From Agrobacterium larrymoorei (GTDB lineage Bacteria > Pseudomonadota > Alphaproteobacteria > Rhizobiales > Rhizobiaceae), in assembly GCF_030819275.1 (NCBI RefSeq), contig NZ_JAUTBL010000002.1:1242501-1306500 (forward strand): a DNA stretch of 64,000 nt, in the 5' to 3' direction. A model generated the notes under the pieces. It was not told the DNA's origin and made no database searches. It saw only the letters and a list, made by a program, of their open reading frames with translations. Made by a program: the position numbers and the translations under genes. Positions 25,601-33,819 of this stretch are shown one piece after another (position 1 is the stretch's first letter; each line of letters opens with the position of its first letter).

Positions 25601-28600
25601 GTATTGGCGAAGTTGCCGGCACCGGATTCGACTGCGGTTTCGATCCGGGTCGCTGCCGAAGCAACGGTCTGCTCGATCAGCTCGCTATTGCGCTCGACGG
25701 TACGGCTGATGGTGTAGGCCTGTGTTCCCAGCATCGTGTCGAGACGAAGATGTCCAACGGACATGGCTTCTTCAATAGCGGATGTCGTCGACGTCAGTCG
25801 TTCCTCGGCATCCGAGACCGTGCGGGCAAGGCTCGCCGCGCGTCCATCGAGAGCAGAAGCGAGGCGCTCTTCGGCGGACGAAATCGCCATGTCGATGGCC
25901 ATGGTACGGCTGTCGAGCGTGTCAGCAAGTCGTTCCTCAACACCGGAAACCACCGAGGTGAGGGCGCCTGTCCGGCCATCCAAAGTTTCTGCCAGGCGCT
26001 CTTCAGCGCTGGAGAAGGCCATGTCGATGGCCATTGTGCGGCTGTCCAGCGTATCGGCGAGACGTTCTTCCACGCCAGACACCACGGAGGTGAGGGTGCT
26101 TGTACGGCCATCCAGGGTTTCTGCCAGACGCTCTTCGGCAGAGGAGAAGGCCATGTCGATGGCCATTGTACGGCTGTCGAGGGTATCGGCGAGACGCTCT
26201 TCCACGCCGGATACCACGGAGGTGAGGGCGCTGGTGCGTCCATCCAGGGTTTCGGCAAGACGCTCTTCAGCGCTGGAGAAGGCGATATTGATCGCCATGG
26301 TGCGACTATCGAGCGTGTCGGCGATCCGCCCTTCGACACCATTGACGGCATCCGTCAACGCATGGGTGCGGCTTTCCAACGTATCGGCAATGCGGGTCTC
26401 AATACCGGAAACGGCGGTTGTCAGGGTGGCCGCGCGGCTGTCGAGTGTGTCTGCAATCCGCTCTTCAGCGGACGAGAACGCCATGTCGAGCGCCATGGTA
26501 CGGCTGTCGAGCGTATCGGCAATGCGCTCTTCCACACCGGCAACCACGCTGTTGAGTGCAGAGGCGCGGCTATCCAGCGTCTCGGCCAAACGACCTTCGA
26601 CATCGCTGACAATATTGGTGAGGTTGGAAGTGCGGGTATCAAGCGTTTTCGCAATAAGCTCCTCAGCGGACGAGAACGCCATGTCGAGCGCCATGGTGCG
26701 GCTGTCGAGCGCATCTGCAATACGTTCTTCCACACCTGCAACAACATTGCCCAAGGCGGAGGTGCGGCTGTCCAGGGTCTCGGCCAAGCGACCTTCGACG
26801 CCGCTGACGATATTGGTGAGGTTGGAAGCGCGGGTATCAAGCGTTTCCGCAATACGCTCTTCGGCTGTGGAGAACGCCATGTCGAGTGCCATGGTGCGGC
26901 TGTCGAGCGCATCGGCGATGCGTTCTTCCACACCGGTCACGACAGCGCCGAACGCAGAGGTGCGGCTGTCCAGGGTCTCGGCCAAGCGGCCTTCGACATC
27001 GCTGACGATATTGGTGAGGTTGGAAGCGCGTGTATCCAGCGTCTCGGCGATACGTTCTTCTGCTGTAGAGAACGCCATATCGAGTGCCATGGTGCGGCTG
27101 TCGAGTGCATCCGCAATGCGTTCTTCCACGCCGGCAACAACAGTGCCGAGCGCAGAGGTACGACTATCCAGCGTCTCGGCAATGCGATCTTCAACGCCGC
27201 TGACGACGGTGGTAATGGCGGAGGTCCGGCTGTCAAGCGTTTCAGCAATGCGTTCTTCAGCAGTCGAGAGCGCCATGTCGAGCGCCATGGTACGGCTGTC
27301 GAGTGCGTCGGTGATACGCTCCTCAACACCCGCAACGACGTTTCCGAGTGCAGAGGTGCGGCTGTCGAGCGTCTCGGCCAGACGACTATCGACATCGTTG
27401 ACAATGGTCGTCAGAGCGGAGGTGCGTGTATCGAGTGTTTCAGCAATTCGCTCTTCGGCTGTTGAGAAGGCCATGTCGAGCGCCATGGTGCGGCTGTCGA
27501 GCGTGTCGGCAATGCGCTCCTCGACGCCGGCAACAACGTGGCTGAGCGCTGCGGTGCGGCTGTCCAACGTATCAGCGATGCGGTCTTCAACGCCGGAGAC
27601 GGCACCGGTAATGGCGGCAGCGCGGCTATCAAGTGTTTCGGCTAGGCGACGCTCGACATCGGCAACGACGTTATTGATGGCAGCGGCTCGCTCCTCCAGC
27701 AGTGCAGCAAGGTGTTCGGCCGTACCGGCGACCGATCCGGTGATCGCTTCGGAGCGGCTGGCGAGCGCGCTGTCGAAACGGTTCTGGCTTTCGGTGAGCG
27801 CACCGAAAAGCTGGGCGCTGCGCTCGGCAAGAACAGCGTCGATCTTTTCATGGGTGCCGACGATCGCGCTGGAAATCTCGCTGGTGCGGGCACTCAAGGC
27901 GTCGGTCAGTTCGCGGGTGCGCGTTTCGAGCGAGCTTTCCAGCATTTCCTGACCGGCGCCCAGCGATGTCGCCAAAGCGAGGGACTGATCGGTGAGGGTG
28001 CTGTTCAGGCGATCGATATTGGAATTCAAGATGCCGCTGAGCGAATCCGTGCCGCCCGCAACGGTCTCGTTGATGCGTGCGAGGCTCTCCATTAGCTTGC
28101 TGTCGAGCGTACCGGCGCGCTGGTCGAAGGCGCTGGCAAACTCTGCAACATGCGCGTCGAAAGCCGTGTTCACGAGGCCGACGGTCGTCTGAAGCTTCTC
28201 TTCGAAGAGGCCCGAACGCAGATCGAGATCCATGATCGCATCATCTGCCGTGCTTTGCAGACTCTGGCGGAAGGACATGCCCTTCTCTTCCAGCGTCGCG
28301 GAGAGCTTGCCGAGCACCGTGTCGAGAGAGCCGTCGATGACCTGCTGGCCGCGGCTGATATTCTGCGACAGTTCCTGCGTGCGCTTGGTCAGCGTTTCGT
28401 TGAGCAGGCGCGTGTGCTCATCCATCGACCGGTTGAGTGTTTCCGTGCCGCTCGAAAGTGCGGTGGCATGCGTCGCGAATTTTTCGATCAGAGCGTTTCC
28501 ACGCTCGTCGAACGTGTTGGAGAGATCATGCAGGCGCAGATCGAATTCGTTGTTGAGCGCCGCTCCAGAGCTGTTCAGAGCATTCAGTAGATTCTCGGTC

Positions 28601-29601
28601 TTCGCTGCAATCAGCGTGCCCATGGCTTCCGTCGAAACGCGGGATTTCTCCAGCAGCGCTGCGGAACGTGTGTCGATCATCGAAGCGAAGGCCTCACCAC
28701 TGGTGGCAAGACGCATGGAAAGCTCTTCACCAACCAGTGACAGCTCTTCCTTGAGCTGTTCCTGGGCGCCGAAGATCGAGGAGCGGATGCGCTCCGCATG
28801 GCTGATAATGGCGTCGCGCTCTGCCGTCAGCTCATGGACGAGGCCGCGCACGCGCAGTTCGTTGTCGGCATAGCTGCGCTCAAGCGCGTTGACTTCCGAA
28901 TGAACGAGCGTCTCAAGTTCGGTCGCGCGGGCAATGGTGCGCTCGATGCCGTCATTCATGGCGGAGACTTCGCGGCGAACCGCCTGGCCGACAGACATGA
29001 TCCGCTCGGACGCGATCGTTTCCGGCTCTGCGAGACGCAGCGCGACTTCCGCCATGGAGCGCGCGGCATTGCGCAGATCCTTGGCACGCGCCATCATGAT
29101 GGCGAAGGCGAAGAACAGCATGATCGGCACGACGATGCCGACCATGATCGCCATCAGGCCGGGAATGGCGAACAGTTGTGCGATAGAGCCTACATTCCAG
29201 ATCTGACCGCCATAGATGGCATGCGCCAGACCAACGCCGGCGATAGCCCAGAAGACCGATACGATAGAGGCATTGCGGATGGCACTCGTCATGGAACCAG
29301 CCTCCAGCGATCGCAGGATCATGGCTGGGCTACGCTTGGTGCCGTCATTGGCAGCCTCAAGCCCTCCGGATCGGGACTGCTGCTCGCTCGCTGCACGCGC
29401 TGCCGCTGCTTGCGCCGAAGACTGTGCCTGCTGTTCGTTCTTACGCGGTCTATTCTGTTCTGGCACTCTTGCCTCCGCGGGCTTGGGAGTGGACCTTCTA
29501 CGAGGCTCCGGCTTATTTTCGTATGCGCCGAGCTGCAAGGCATCTTCAAGTGCCTGATACGCAGTTTCGTCGATCGAGTCGCTAAACTTGTTGTTCGCCA
29601 T
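22687..29601 (-). CDS. gpr: Growth pole ring protein GPR-like giant apolipoprotein-like coiled-coil protein
   Basis: A 2304-residue protein of the type annotated 'kinesin-like' in older rhizobial genomes and now known in Agrobacterium as Growth Pole Ring protein, which forms a ring at the growing pole and is needed for rod shape. Layout: a polar N terminus (1-100), two hydrophobic membrane segments (about 111-130 and 140-170), then almost continuous amphipathic helix to about 2070. Residues 650-1265 are 28 tandem 22-residue repeats of the form E-E-R-[IL]-A-[DE]-T-L-D-S-R-T. A proline/glutamine-rich linker (about 2075-2185) leads to a conserved C-terminal domain (2187-2304). The start ATG 29601 has GAGG upstream. 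It is divergent from an HPt-like gene. The published Agrobacterium protein is, as I recall, somewhat over 2100 residues, so repeat number may differ here. Confidence 0.88.
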   Translation of the reverse strand: MANNKFSDSIDETAYQALEDALQLGAYENKPEPRRRSTPKPAEARVPEQNRPRKNEQQAQSSAQAAAARAASEQQSRSGGLEAANDGTKRSPAMILRSLEAGSMTSAIRNASIVSVFWAIAGVGLAHAIYGGQIWNVGSIAQLFAIPGLMAIMVGIVVPIMLFFAFAIMMARAKDLRNAARSMAEVALRLAEPETIASERIMSVGQAVRREVSAMNDGIERTIARATELETLVHSEVNALERSYADNELRVRGLVHELTAERDAIISHAERIRSSIFGAQEQLKEELSLVGEELSMRLATSGEAFASMIDTRSAALLEKSRVSTEAMGTLIAAKTENLLNALNSSGAALNNEFDLRLHDLSNTFDERGNALIEKFATHATALSSGTETLNRSMDEHTRLLNETLTKRTQELSQNISRGQQVIDGSLDTVLGKLSATLEEKGMSFRQSLQSTADDAIMDLDLRSGLFEEKLQTTVGLVNTAFDAHVAEFASAFDQRAGTLDSKLMESLARINETVAGGTDSLSGILNSNIDRLNSTLTDQSLALATSLGAGQEMLESSLETRTRELTDALSARTSEISSAIVGTHEKIDAVLAERSAQLFGALTESQNRFDSALASRSEAITGSVAGTAEHLAALLEERAAAINNVVADVERRLAETLDSRAAAITGAVSGVEDRIADTLDSRTAALSHVVAGVEERIADTLDSRTMALDMAFSTAEERIAETLDTRTSALTTIVNDVDSRLAETLDSRTSALGNVVAGVEERITDALDSRTMALDMALSTAEERIAETLDSRTSAITTVVSGVEDRIAETLDSRTSALGTVVAGVEERIADALDSRTMALDMAFSTAEERIAETLDTRASNLTNIVSDVEGRLAETLDSRTSAFGAVVTGVEERIADALDSRTMALDMAFSTAEERIAETLDTRASNLTNIVSGVEGRLAETLDSRTSALGNVVAGVEERIADALDSRTMALDMAFSSAEELIAKTLDTRTSNLTNIVSDVEGRLAETLDSRASALNSVVAGVEERIADTLDSRTMALDMAFSSAEERIADTLDSRAATLTTAVSGIETRIADTLESRTHALTDAVNGVEGRIADTLDSRTMAINIAFSSAEERLAETLDGRTSALTSVVSGVEERLADTLDSRTMAIDMAFSSAEERLAETLDGRTSTLTSVVSGVEERLADTLDSRTMAIDMAFSSAEERLAETLDGRTGALTSVVSGVEERLADTLDSRTMAIDMAISSAEERLASALDGRAASLARTVSDAEERLTSTTSAIEEAMSVGHLRLDTMLGTQAYTISRTVERNSELIEQTVASAATRIETAVESGAGNFANTMESGVQRLENNLQTSHEAIRSTLDQHHSALSETLGSAKEQLGDLLSEQTMSLATTVASSTSMLEMSFETQQEVLQRTIDTASESLTSRIENSVNTVSNRLGETGARLENNIEALHGKLQSDLSNVNATLDDATQKIEGVFITGTARIDERLGTMDRALNVGLENVNRTIEGKASGLARSLRDAVADAAQSIDHEAVRSTEFIGKTGLEFADQIKARNDEFTRTVEQRSDEIVGRISDAQSRLSGQAAAVAQTFSDAGNAIVNKVAEAEAVVRTQVGAISETLTNVESALDARGESIRHTLDSRTRELNSMLASRSAELSRLIEEKAKPIVNEYSVVGQEAAEKIVTAAQQSASLLSETNSGMVGMVEQAIDDYARASSDAANKLVAATRQSTDMLSQTHSSMTDVVNGATDSLNVAVARATQEFKQADVALNSATTSFSESASRASDLITTSSRLLESKVDRLANVSGTTLSQVAGIVARFDEHSSVLSQAGELLTSAQANLVGTLEERQEALRSLSVGLSQRSEEIENSMRGVMSVVEQTLGEAEQRSSRVAGNLRENLNSSFDDIGRSLDETEQRARNAAQNVRGALLAASQDAARSIEGTMSEAQKHSDELAGRLRNGVASSLSDVDKLIKSATDKSNAAATVMRETLREAVQDAVNRFSGATEEIRRSSQDIRQELDATRAELKRGAFDLPEEAKESAAAMRRAVSEQIKALQDISQLVGRSTQQFEISEPAARAIAATKPAAPQPQQMRSEPRPQQQPLSAPAATQAPVQQQPAAPVIRNVAPVEQRPAPSQPGLSAPLQRREDGGGWISDLLRGASRDAQDNAAPMAPAPSAARPAAEQQTRAADSRNPRHVVESLNSLSVDIARAIDHDASVELWGRYQRGERDVFTRRLYTLKGQQTFDEIKRKYERESEFRTAVDRYISDFEKLLADVARTDRDRTVTQSYLTSDTGKVYTMLAHAAGRFS
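25807..27654 (-). repeat. Array of 28 tandem 66-bp (22-residue) repeats inside gpr
   Basis: Exactly 1848 bp = 28 x 66, coding for residues 650-1265 with no insertion or deletion between units. The consensus unit is E-E-R-I-A-D-T-L-D-S-R-T-x-A-L followed by seven hydrophobic or small residues. Units 3-21 show a higher order of three (every third unit has T-M-A-L-D-M-A-F-S); units 21-27 change to a higher order of two. Confidence 0.92.
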
Positions 29602-30078
29602 GCGGTTACGCCTCGTTACATATACGCCCGGCTCATGCCGTTCATTCGCCCGCCGCCTGCAAACGAATATCCGCCATCATGCCGACAAGACACCTTGAAC
29701 CATCATGGTACGCGGTGGCCTGCGCCTTACTAACACCTGAAAGCGGTCACCCAGCTTTAAGGCAAAAAATACATCAGCTTGCGGAATCCGCAAAACCCGG
29801 GAAGAGGTGATGCGGCACCGAATAACGGTAGTGACACATTTGCAGCTTTTAAACAATTAACACGGGCGGGGAAGGCAGACCAAGTGCCTGCTTGTTAACA
29901 GTTTTTAAACCCCTGAAAGGCTTGGAAACCCTGAATTATGAGAAGTTTAACATAAATTAACCATAGCGAAAGATTTTCCCGTTATAGGCGCCCCATTTTC
30001 AGCGGAAAGCGACAATAGCCTGCTTTGATGTGAAACACATTCGAACAACCTCTACCCAGGCAATTAAAGGAAAACGGA
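29602..30078. promoter_or_regulatory. Divergent gpr / HPt-like control region with TTAA motifs
   Basis: A 477-base region without a gene. It has three TTAA pairs: 29849-29852 with 29857-29860, 29895-29898 with 29905-29908, and 29947-29950 with 29957-29960. The last pair continues as TTAACCAT (29957-29964), the form of a CtrA half-site; the second and third pairs are spaced by 6 bases. CtrA control is an inference from these motifs only. Confidence 0.45.
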
Positions 30079-30447
30079 ATGGCTGCGCTTAGTATCGCAT
30101 TTGAAGCGCCGGATAATCACGGCGGCAACGCCGCTTCTGGAAAAAAGACGATCGACTTCGCTCACCTTGCCGGTCAAACGAAGGGCGATAAGGATCTTGA
30201 GATCGCTGTTCTCCAGCTCTTCTCGCGGCATTCGCGGTCTATTCTTCAGGAGCTTGCGGTGGCCGACAAGGCATCGATGCGCAGGATTGCCGGCCGTCTA
30301 AAAGGATCGGCCGATGCAGTTGGCGCCTTCAACGTCTCCGCCGCAGCGGAAGCGCTTGAAAACGGCGAATATGACGGTGCGGCGCTTGCAAAGCTTGCCG
30401 CCTCCATAGTGGAGGCCGAGAACTTCATTCTGAAGCTCTGCCGGTAA
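30079..30447 (+). CDS. HPt-like domain protein lacking the phospho-acceptor histidine
   Basis: A 122-residue protein; residues 25-120 look like a four-helix HPt domain. The core helix reads [18 protein letters not shown] (about residues 73-90). In active HPt proteins this is A-H-x-L-K-G-S-A, with the histidine receiving the phosphate; here the histidine position is glycine (codon GGC). The fold-defining L-K-G-S-A and the following helices are kept, so it may bind a response regulator or histidine kinase without relaying phosphate. A ribosome site AAAGGA precedes the ATG. It is divergent from gpr, sharing its upstream region. Confidence 0.75.
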   Translation: MAALSIAFEAPDNHGGNAASGKKTIDFAHLAGQTKGDKDLEIAVLQLFSRHSRSILQELAVADKASMRRIAGRLKGSADAVGAFNVSAAAEALENGEYDGAALAKLAASIVEAENFILKLCR

Positions 30448-30602
30448 ACCTCCACAACTATGAATGCTGCCGGGGAAGTCTTCTCCGACACCTCGATGAC
30501 AGGGCCGGTTCGGTTCGCAACCGCATTGACGGGTTGCCAATCGCAGCCGGCCTTTCTATGTGTTTAGAAGAATTCTCAAACACCTTGCCTGGATCTTTTG
30601 AA

Positions 30603-30923
30603 ATGACCAAACTAACAATCGTTGCTTTCGACGGCACGTCCCATGAACTCGACGTCAGCAACGGCTCCACCGTGATGGAGAATGCCGTTCGTAATTCCAT
30701 TCCCGGCATCGATGCCGAATGTGGCGGCGCCTGCGCCTGTGCGACCTGTCATGTCTATGTGGACGATCAATGGACGGAGCGGGTCGGGCCGCCGGAGCCG
30801 ATGGAGGAGGACATGCTCGATTTCGCCTTCGACGTTCGCCCAACCTCGCGTCTTTCCTGTCAGATCAAGATGACCGACGACCTCAACGGTCTGGTTGTCC
30901 ACGTACCTGAGCGCCAGGGCTGA
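30603..30923 (+). CDS. 2Fe-2S ferredoxin (adrenodoxin type)
   Basis: A 106-residue ferredoxin. Cluster ligands are Cys40, Cys46, Cys49 (C-x5-C-x2-C) and Cys86 in R-L-S-C-Q-I. The motif [12 protein letters not shown] and the ending E-E-D-M-L-D are typical of the adrenodoxin/Isc ferredoxin class, which passes single electrons to monooxygenases or Fe-S assembly. Length is normal. The frame is open 23 codons upstream, but the family begins at the ATG at 30603. It stands alone, without isc genes around it. Confidence 0.93.
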   Translation: MTKLTIVAFDGTSHELDVSNGSTVMENAVRNSIPGIDAECGGACACATCHVYVDDQWTERVGPPEPMEEDMLDFAFDVRPTSRLSCQIKMTDDLNGLVVHVPERQG

Positions 30924-31220
30924 CCAAAATCTCGATAAATCTTTGAAAAGATTGAGCGGCGGTGGCCATAATCACTCCACCTACCGCTCCAGTTGGGCGC
31001 GTTACCGACAGGCGGAGAGGAAGACACCTGCGGCTTCATACGCACCGGGAGAGCCCGTGCGATCGTGAATTTCAAGTCTTCGAATATGTTTATTCTCTGT
31101 TGCTTCACCAATACGTGAGTCTGCCCTGTGGTGCCATGGCAAGAAATCAACGGTGATTATCCGGCAAAACCTTTTTGGCAACGACGTGCTGGCACAAGCG
31201 CCAAGTGCATCAGACCCGCG
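30924..31220. other. Intergenic region with a small hairpin
   Basis: No gene is supported. The notable structure is CGCACCGGG-AGAG-CCCGTGCG at 31041-31061, an 8-bp stem with one bulged C. It is not followed by a T-run, so it is not a plain terminator. Confidence 0.4.
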
Positions 31221-31850
31221 TTACTGTGAGCCCGCGCGTTGCTGAATGCGGTTCTTGAGAAGCCGCGTCATTCTGGCGTCGAAGTTCTTGGACTCGATCT
31301 TGTCGAAGCGTACCTGATCCTTGTCATGCGCATCCATAACCTGTTGGCTGACATCCGCGACCATCTTCTGCATGGTGTCGCAATTGGACTGCGGACGCAG
31401 TGCACGGAGCTTCTGATCGAGATCGCGGGCATATCCACGGGCAATTTCGGCATGCCGCTCCTCATGGCGCTTGATGTCGGCGGCAAGCGTATCCCAGATC
31501 AGCGCCAGATCCGCATTGGTACGACGCCGGTTCGACCAGCGTGGCAGGAGGATTTTCGTGTGTAGCGTCACCTTCACTGTACCGACGCCGCACCGTCCAT
31601 TCTTCTCCACATAGGTGAGTTCGCCGCCAAACTTGATTTCGGTCGCGCCTGGATGGCGAAAGCCCGTGGACTTGGTCATCGGTCCGCGGAGCGACAGTTC
31701 ACGATCCAAATCTTCAGCCGTTTTCCCGCCGACGGTGAAATAGGAATAGGTCTTGGTACTGATCGTCTCCGCGACAGCCGGACGTTCCAGAATGGGCAAC
31801 AACAGTGCACCCGCCAGGAGTGCGCGGCAGACAGGGCGAAGCTGTTTCAT
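31221..31850 (-). CDS. Secreted DUF922 protein, putative Zn-dependent peptidase
   Basis: A 209-residue protein with an N-terminal signal peptide (to about residue 27, A-V-A-E). It matches DUF922: Y-S-Y-F-T-V-G-G-K-T near the mature start, L-T-Y-V-E-K-N-G-R-C-G-V-G-T-V-K-V and the helix I-K-R-H-E-E-R-H-A-E-I-A-R, where H-E-E-R-H is an H-E-x-x-H zinc-peptidase motif. Peptidase activity is predicted from the motif, not proven for the family. The ATG at 31850 gives the signal peptide; the frame is open for 60 more codons without support. It converges on nothing and is divergent from folP. Confidence 0.82.
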   Translation of the reverse strand: MKQLRPVCRALLAGALLLPILERPAVAETISTKTYSYFTVGGKTAEDLDRELSLRGPMTKSTGFRHPGATEIKFGGELTYVEKNGRCGVGTVKVTLHTKILLPRWSNRRRTNADLALIWDTLAADIKRHEERHAEIARGYARDLDQKLRALRPQSNCDTMQKMVADVSQQVMDAHDKDQVRFDKIESKNFDARMTRLLKNRIQQRAGSQ

Positions 31851-32058
31851 TTTCCGGCCTTCATGTTGAACTTGCCGGAGGATTGCGTCATAGAGCGCAG
31901 GGTAGCCGAGTAAGCGCGCAAACGACGCTTCAATCCTTTGGAAGACGTACCGCGCCCGGGAATGGTCGATATCGGTCTCACAACGACCGATGCGGAAAAC
32001 GGAGCGGGATCGGTGTAAATGGCAAGGCACTCCACGAATTCGGAAAGGCGTACGTTAC

Positions 32059-32922
32059 TTGATAACAGCCAGCGGTAATCTGTGGCAAGCGGCCCATGGC
32101 CGCTTCCTGAAACTTGATGGACACGGCCTTATCATGGCGATCATCAACGCCACGCCGGATTCTTTCTCCGATGGGGGGCGCTTTGAGACCGTTGATCAGG
32201 CGGTTCAGCATGCCTTGGCCTGCGTGAAAGATGGCGCGCATATCGTCGACGTCGGTGGTGAATCGACCCGTCCAGGCGCTGCAAGCGTAACAGATGCGGA
32301 GGAGCAGGACCGCGTTCTTCCGGTGATCGAACGGCTTTCTCGGGAAACGGATGCGCTGATCTCTATCGATACATACCGGGCCTCGACGGCGCGCCTGGCC
32401 ATCGAGGCGGGGGCTCACATCGTCAACGACGTTTTCGGACTGCAGAAAGATGCAGACATGGCTAAGGTCGTAGCGCGCTCTGGAGCGGGCGTCTGCATCA
32501 TGCACACCGGCCGGGAGCGGCAGAAACTGAACGACGTCATCGCCGACCAATTCGCTTTTCTGAATCACTCTCTCGCGATTGCCGATGCCGCCGGCATTGC
32601 GCGTGACCGTATCGTGCTCGATCCCGGATTCGGCTTTGCCAAGGACGTGGACGAAAACGTCGCGCTGATGTCGCGTTTCGATGAGCTTTCTGCTTTCCGA
32701 CTGCCTATTCTGGCTGGCACGTCGCGCAAACGCTTCATCGGCGCGTTGACCGGACGGGAGGCAGCAGATGAGCGAGATGTGGGGACGGCGGCAACGAGCA
32801 CGATCCTGCGTCTTGCAGGTGCGATCATTTTCCGCGTTCATAACGTGTCCATGACAAGGGATGCTTTGGCTGTCGCCGATGCTGTCCTTGACCAGAAGAA
32901 GCGACAGGAGACACGCAGTTGA
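32059..32922 (+). CDS. folP: Dihydropteroate synthase FolP
   Basis: About 287 residues, a TIM-barrel enzyme joining p-aminobenzoate to dihydropterin pyrophosphate, the target of sulfonamides. Motifs: I-I-N-A-T-P-D-S-F-S-D-G-G (pterin site, about residues 32-44), D-V-G-G-E-S-T-R-P-G-A, and G-T-S-R-K-R-F-I-G near the C terminus. The start is uncertain: TTG at 32059 has GGAAAGG upstream, while an ATG at 31990 would add 23 residues not typical of the family. The stop overlaps the TTG start of folB, so folP-folB-folK form one translationally linked unit. Confidence 0.93.
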   Translation: MITASGNLWQAAHGRFLKLDGHGLIMAIINATPDSFSDGGRFETVDQAVQHALACVKDGAHIVDVGGESTRPGAASVTDAEEQDRVLPVIERLSRETDALISIDTYRASTARLAIEAGAHIVNDVFGLQKDADMAKVVARSGAGVCIMHTGRERQKLNDVIADQFAFLNHSLAIADAAGIARDRIVLDPGFGFAKDVDENVALMSRFDELSAFRLPILAGTSRKRFIGALTGREAADERDVGTAATSTILRLAGAIIFRVHNVSMTRDALAVADAVLDQKKRQETRS

Positions 32923-33284
32923 GCCGTTATACGATCCTTTTGAAGAACTGCTCGTTCTTCGCCCGCCATGGCCTGCTGGAGCAGGAAGAGGTGCTGGGTC
33001 AACGCTTCTTCGTCGATGCCGAAATGGATGTCGAGGCTGGAGATGCGCTTGAGACGGACGAGATCGGCAACACCGTCGATTACGGCGTGGCCTTCGCCGT
33101 CATCGAAAAGATCGTGGTCGGCCAACGGCGCTATCTGATCGAGGCGCTTGCCAATGATATCGCCACTGCCCTTCGCCAGCGTTATCCACAGATCGTGCGG
33201 GTCAAGATCACCGTGCGCAAGCCGTCGGCGCCAGTTCCAGGCATCCTCGATTACGCTCAGGTCTGCGTCGAACAGCATGCCTGA
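32919..33284 (+). CDS. folB: Dihydroneopterin aldolase FolB
   Basis: A 121-residue enzyme that cleaves dihydroneopterin to 6-hydroxymethyl-dihydropterin and glycolaldehyde. It shows F-F-A-R-H-G-L-L-E-Q-E (residues 11-21), the substrate-binding D-Y-G-V-A-F-A-V-I-E (about 48-57) and the C-terminal I-T-V-R-K-P-S-A-P-V-P-G. The start codon is TTG, within TTGA that also holds the folP stop; no ATG is available near the start of the family sequence. Its 3' end overlaps folK by 8 bases. Confidence 0.93.
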   Translation: MSRYTILLKNCSFFARHGLLEQEEVLGQRFFVDAEMDVEAGDALETDEIGNTVDYGVAFAVIEKIVVGQRRYLIEALANDIATALRQRYPQIVRVKITVRKPSAPVPGILDYAQVCVEQHA

Positions 33285-33801
33285 GAACTGGACATCCGCG
33301 ACGCTCGGTCTCGGCGGCAATATTGGTGATCCAAAGACAGCCATGGCAAAGGCCCTGACCGCCTTGAGCGACCGTATCGATTGCCGCCTTTTGTCGGTCT
33401 CCGAGCTTTACCGCACACCGCCCTGGGGCAAGACCGATCAGGCGGATTTCTTCAACTGCTGCTCCTTGATTGAAACGGCGTTATCGGCCGAGGCTCTGCT
33501 CGACCTCTGCCTTGATATCGAACGGGGGATGAAGCGTGTGCGCCTTGAGCGCTGGGGGCCGCGCACCATCGATATCGATGTGCTGACCTTTGGCGACACG
33601 CAGGTCTTGACCGAGCGTGTCGAAATTCCCCATCCCCGAATGACGGAACGTGCTTTCGTCCTGATGCCGCTTGCCGACATCGCGCCGGATCTGGTGGTCA
33701 AGGGCAGGCGGGTGATCGACTGGCTGGCAGATGCGGATAAGACCGGCATCGTGCGCGCAAACGAAAAGCGGGAATGGTGGACCACTCCCGCTTCGGAATG
33801 A
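33277..33801 (+). CDS. folK: 6-hydroxymethyl-7,8-dihydropterin pyrophosphokinase FolK
   Basis: A 174-residue HPPK. It has L-G-G-N-I-G-D (residues 11-17), L-Y-R-T-P-P-W-G, the signature R-W-G-P-R-T-I-D-I-D-V-L-T-F (with the Mg-binding D-x-D) and I-P-H-P-R-M-T-E-R-A-F-V-L-x-P-L. It transfers pyrophosphate from ATP to the pterin, the step before FolP. Start ATG 33277 lies within the end of folB. A hairpin formed by GCGGGAATGGT and ACCACTCCCGC lies in its last codons. Confidence 0.95.
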   Translation: MPENWTSATLGLGGNIGDPKTAMAKALTALSDRIDCRLLSVSELYRTPPWGKTDQADFFNCCSLIETALSAEALLDLCLDIERGMKRVRLERWGPRTIDIDVLTFGDTQVLTERVEIPHPRMTERAFVLMPLADIAPDLVVKGRRVIDWLADADKTGIVRANEKREWWTTPASE

Positions 33802-33819
33802 GAATCGAATTGAGGGGCG

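Noticed and set aside
25807..27654. CRISPR-like regular repeats
   Set aside because: The repeats are contiguous, coding and without unique spacers, and no cas gene is nearby.
24922..27952. Very long forward-strand open frames (847 and 738 codons) opposite gpr
   Set aside because: They mirror the 66-bp repeat and its codon bias; a multiple-of-three repeat keeps antisense frames open. They have no ribosome site and no family-like content.
31978..32841. 287-codon reverse frame opposite folP
   Set aside because: Antisense to a gene with all dihydropteroate synthase motifs; no start signal.
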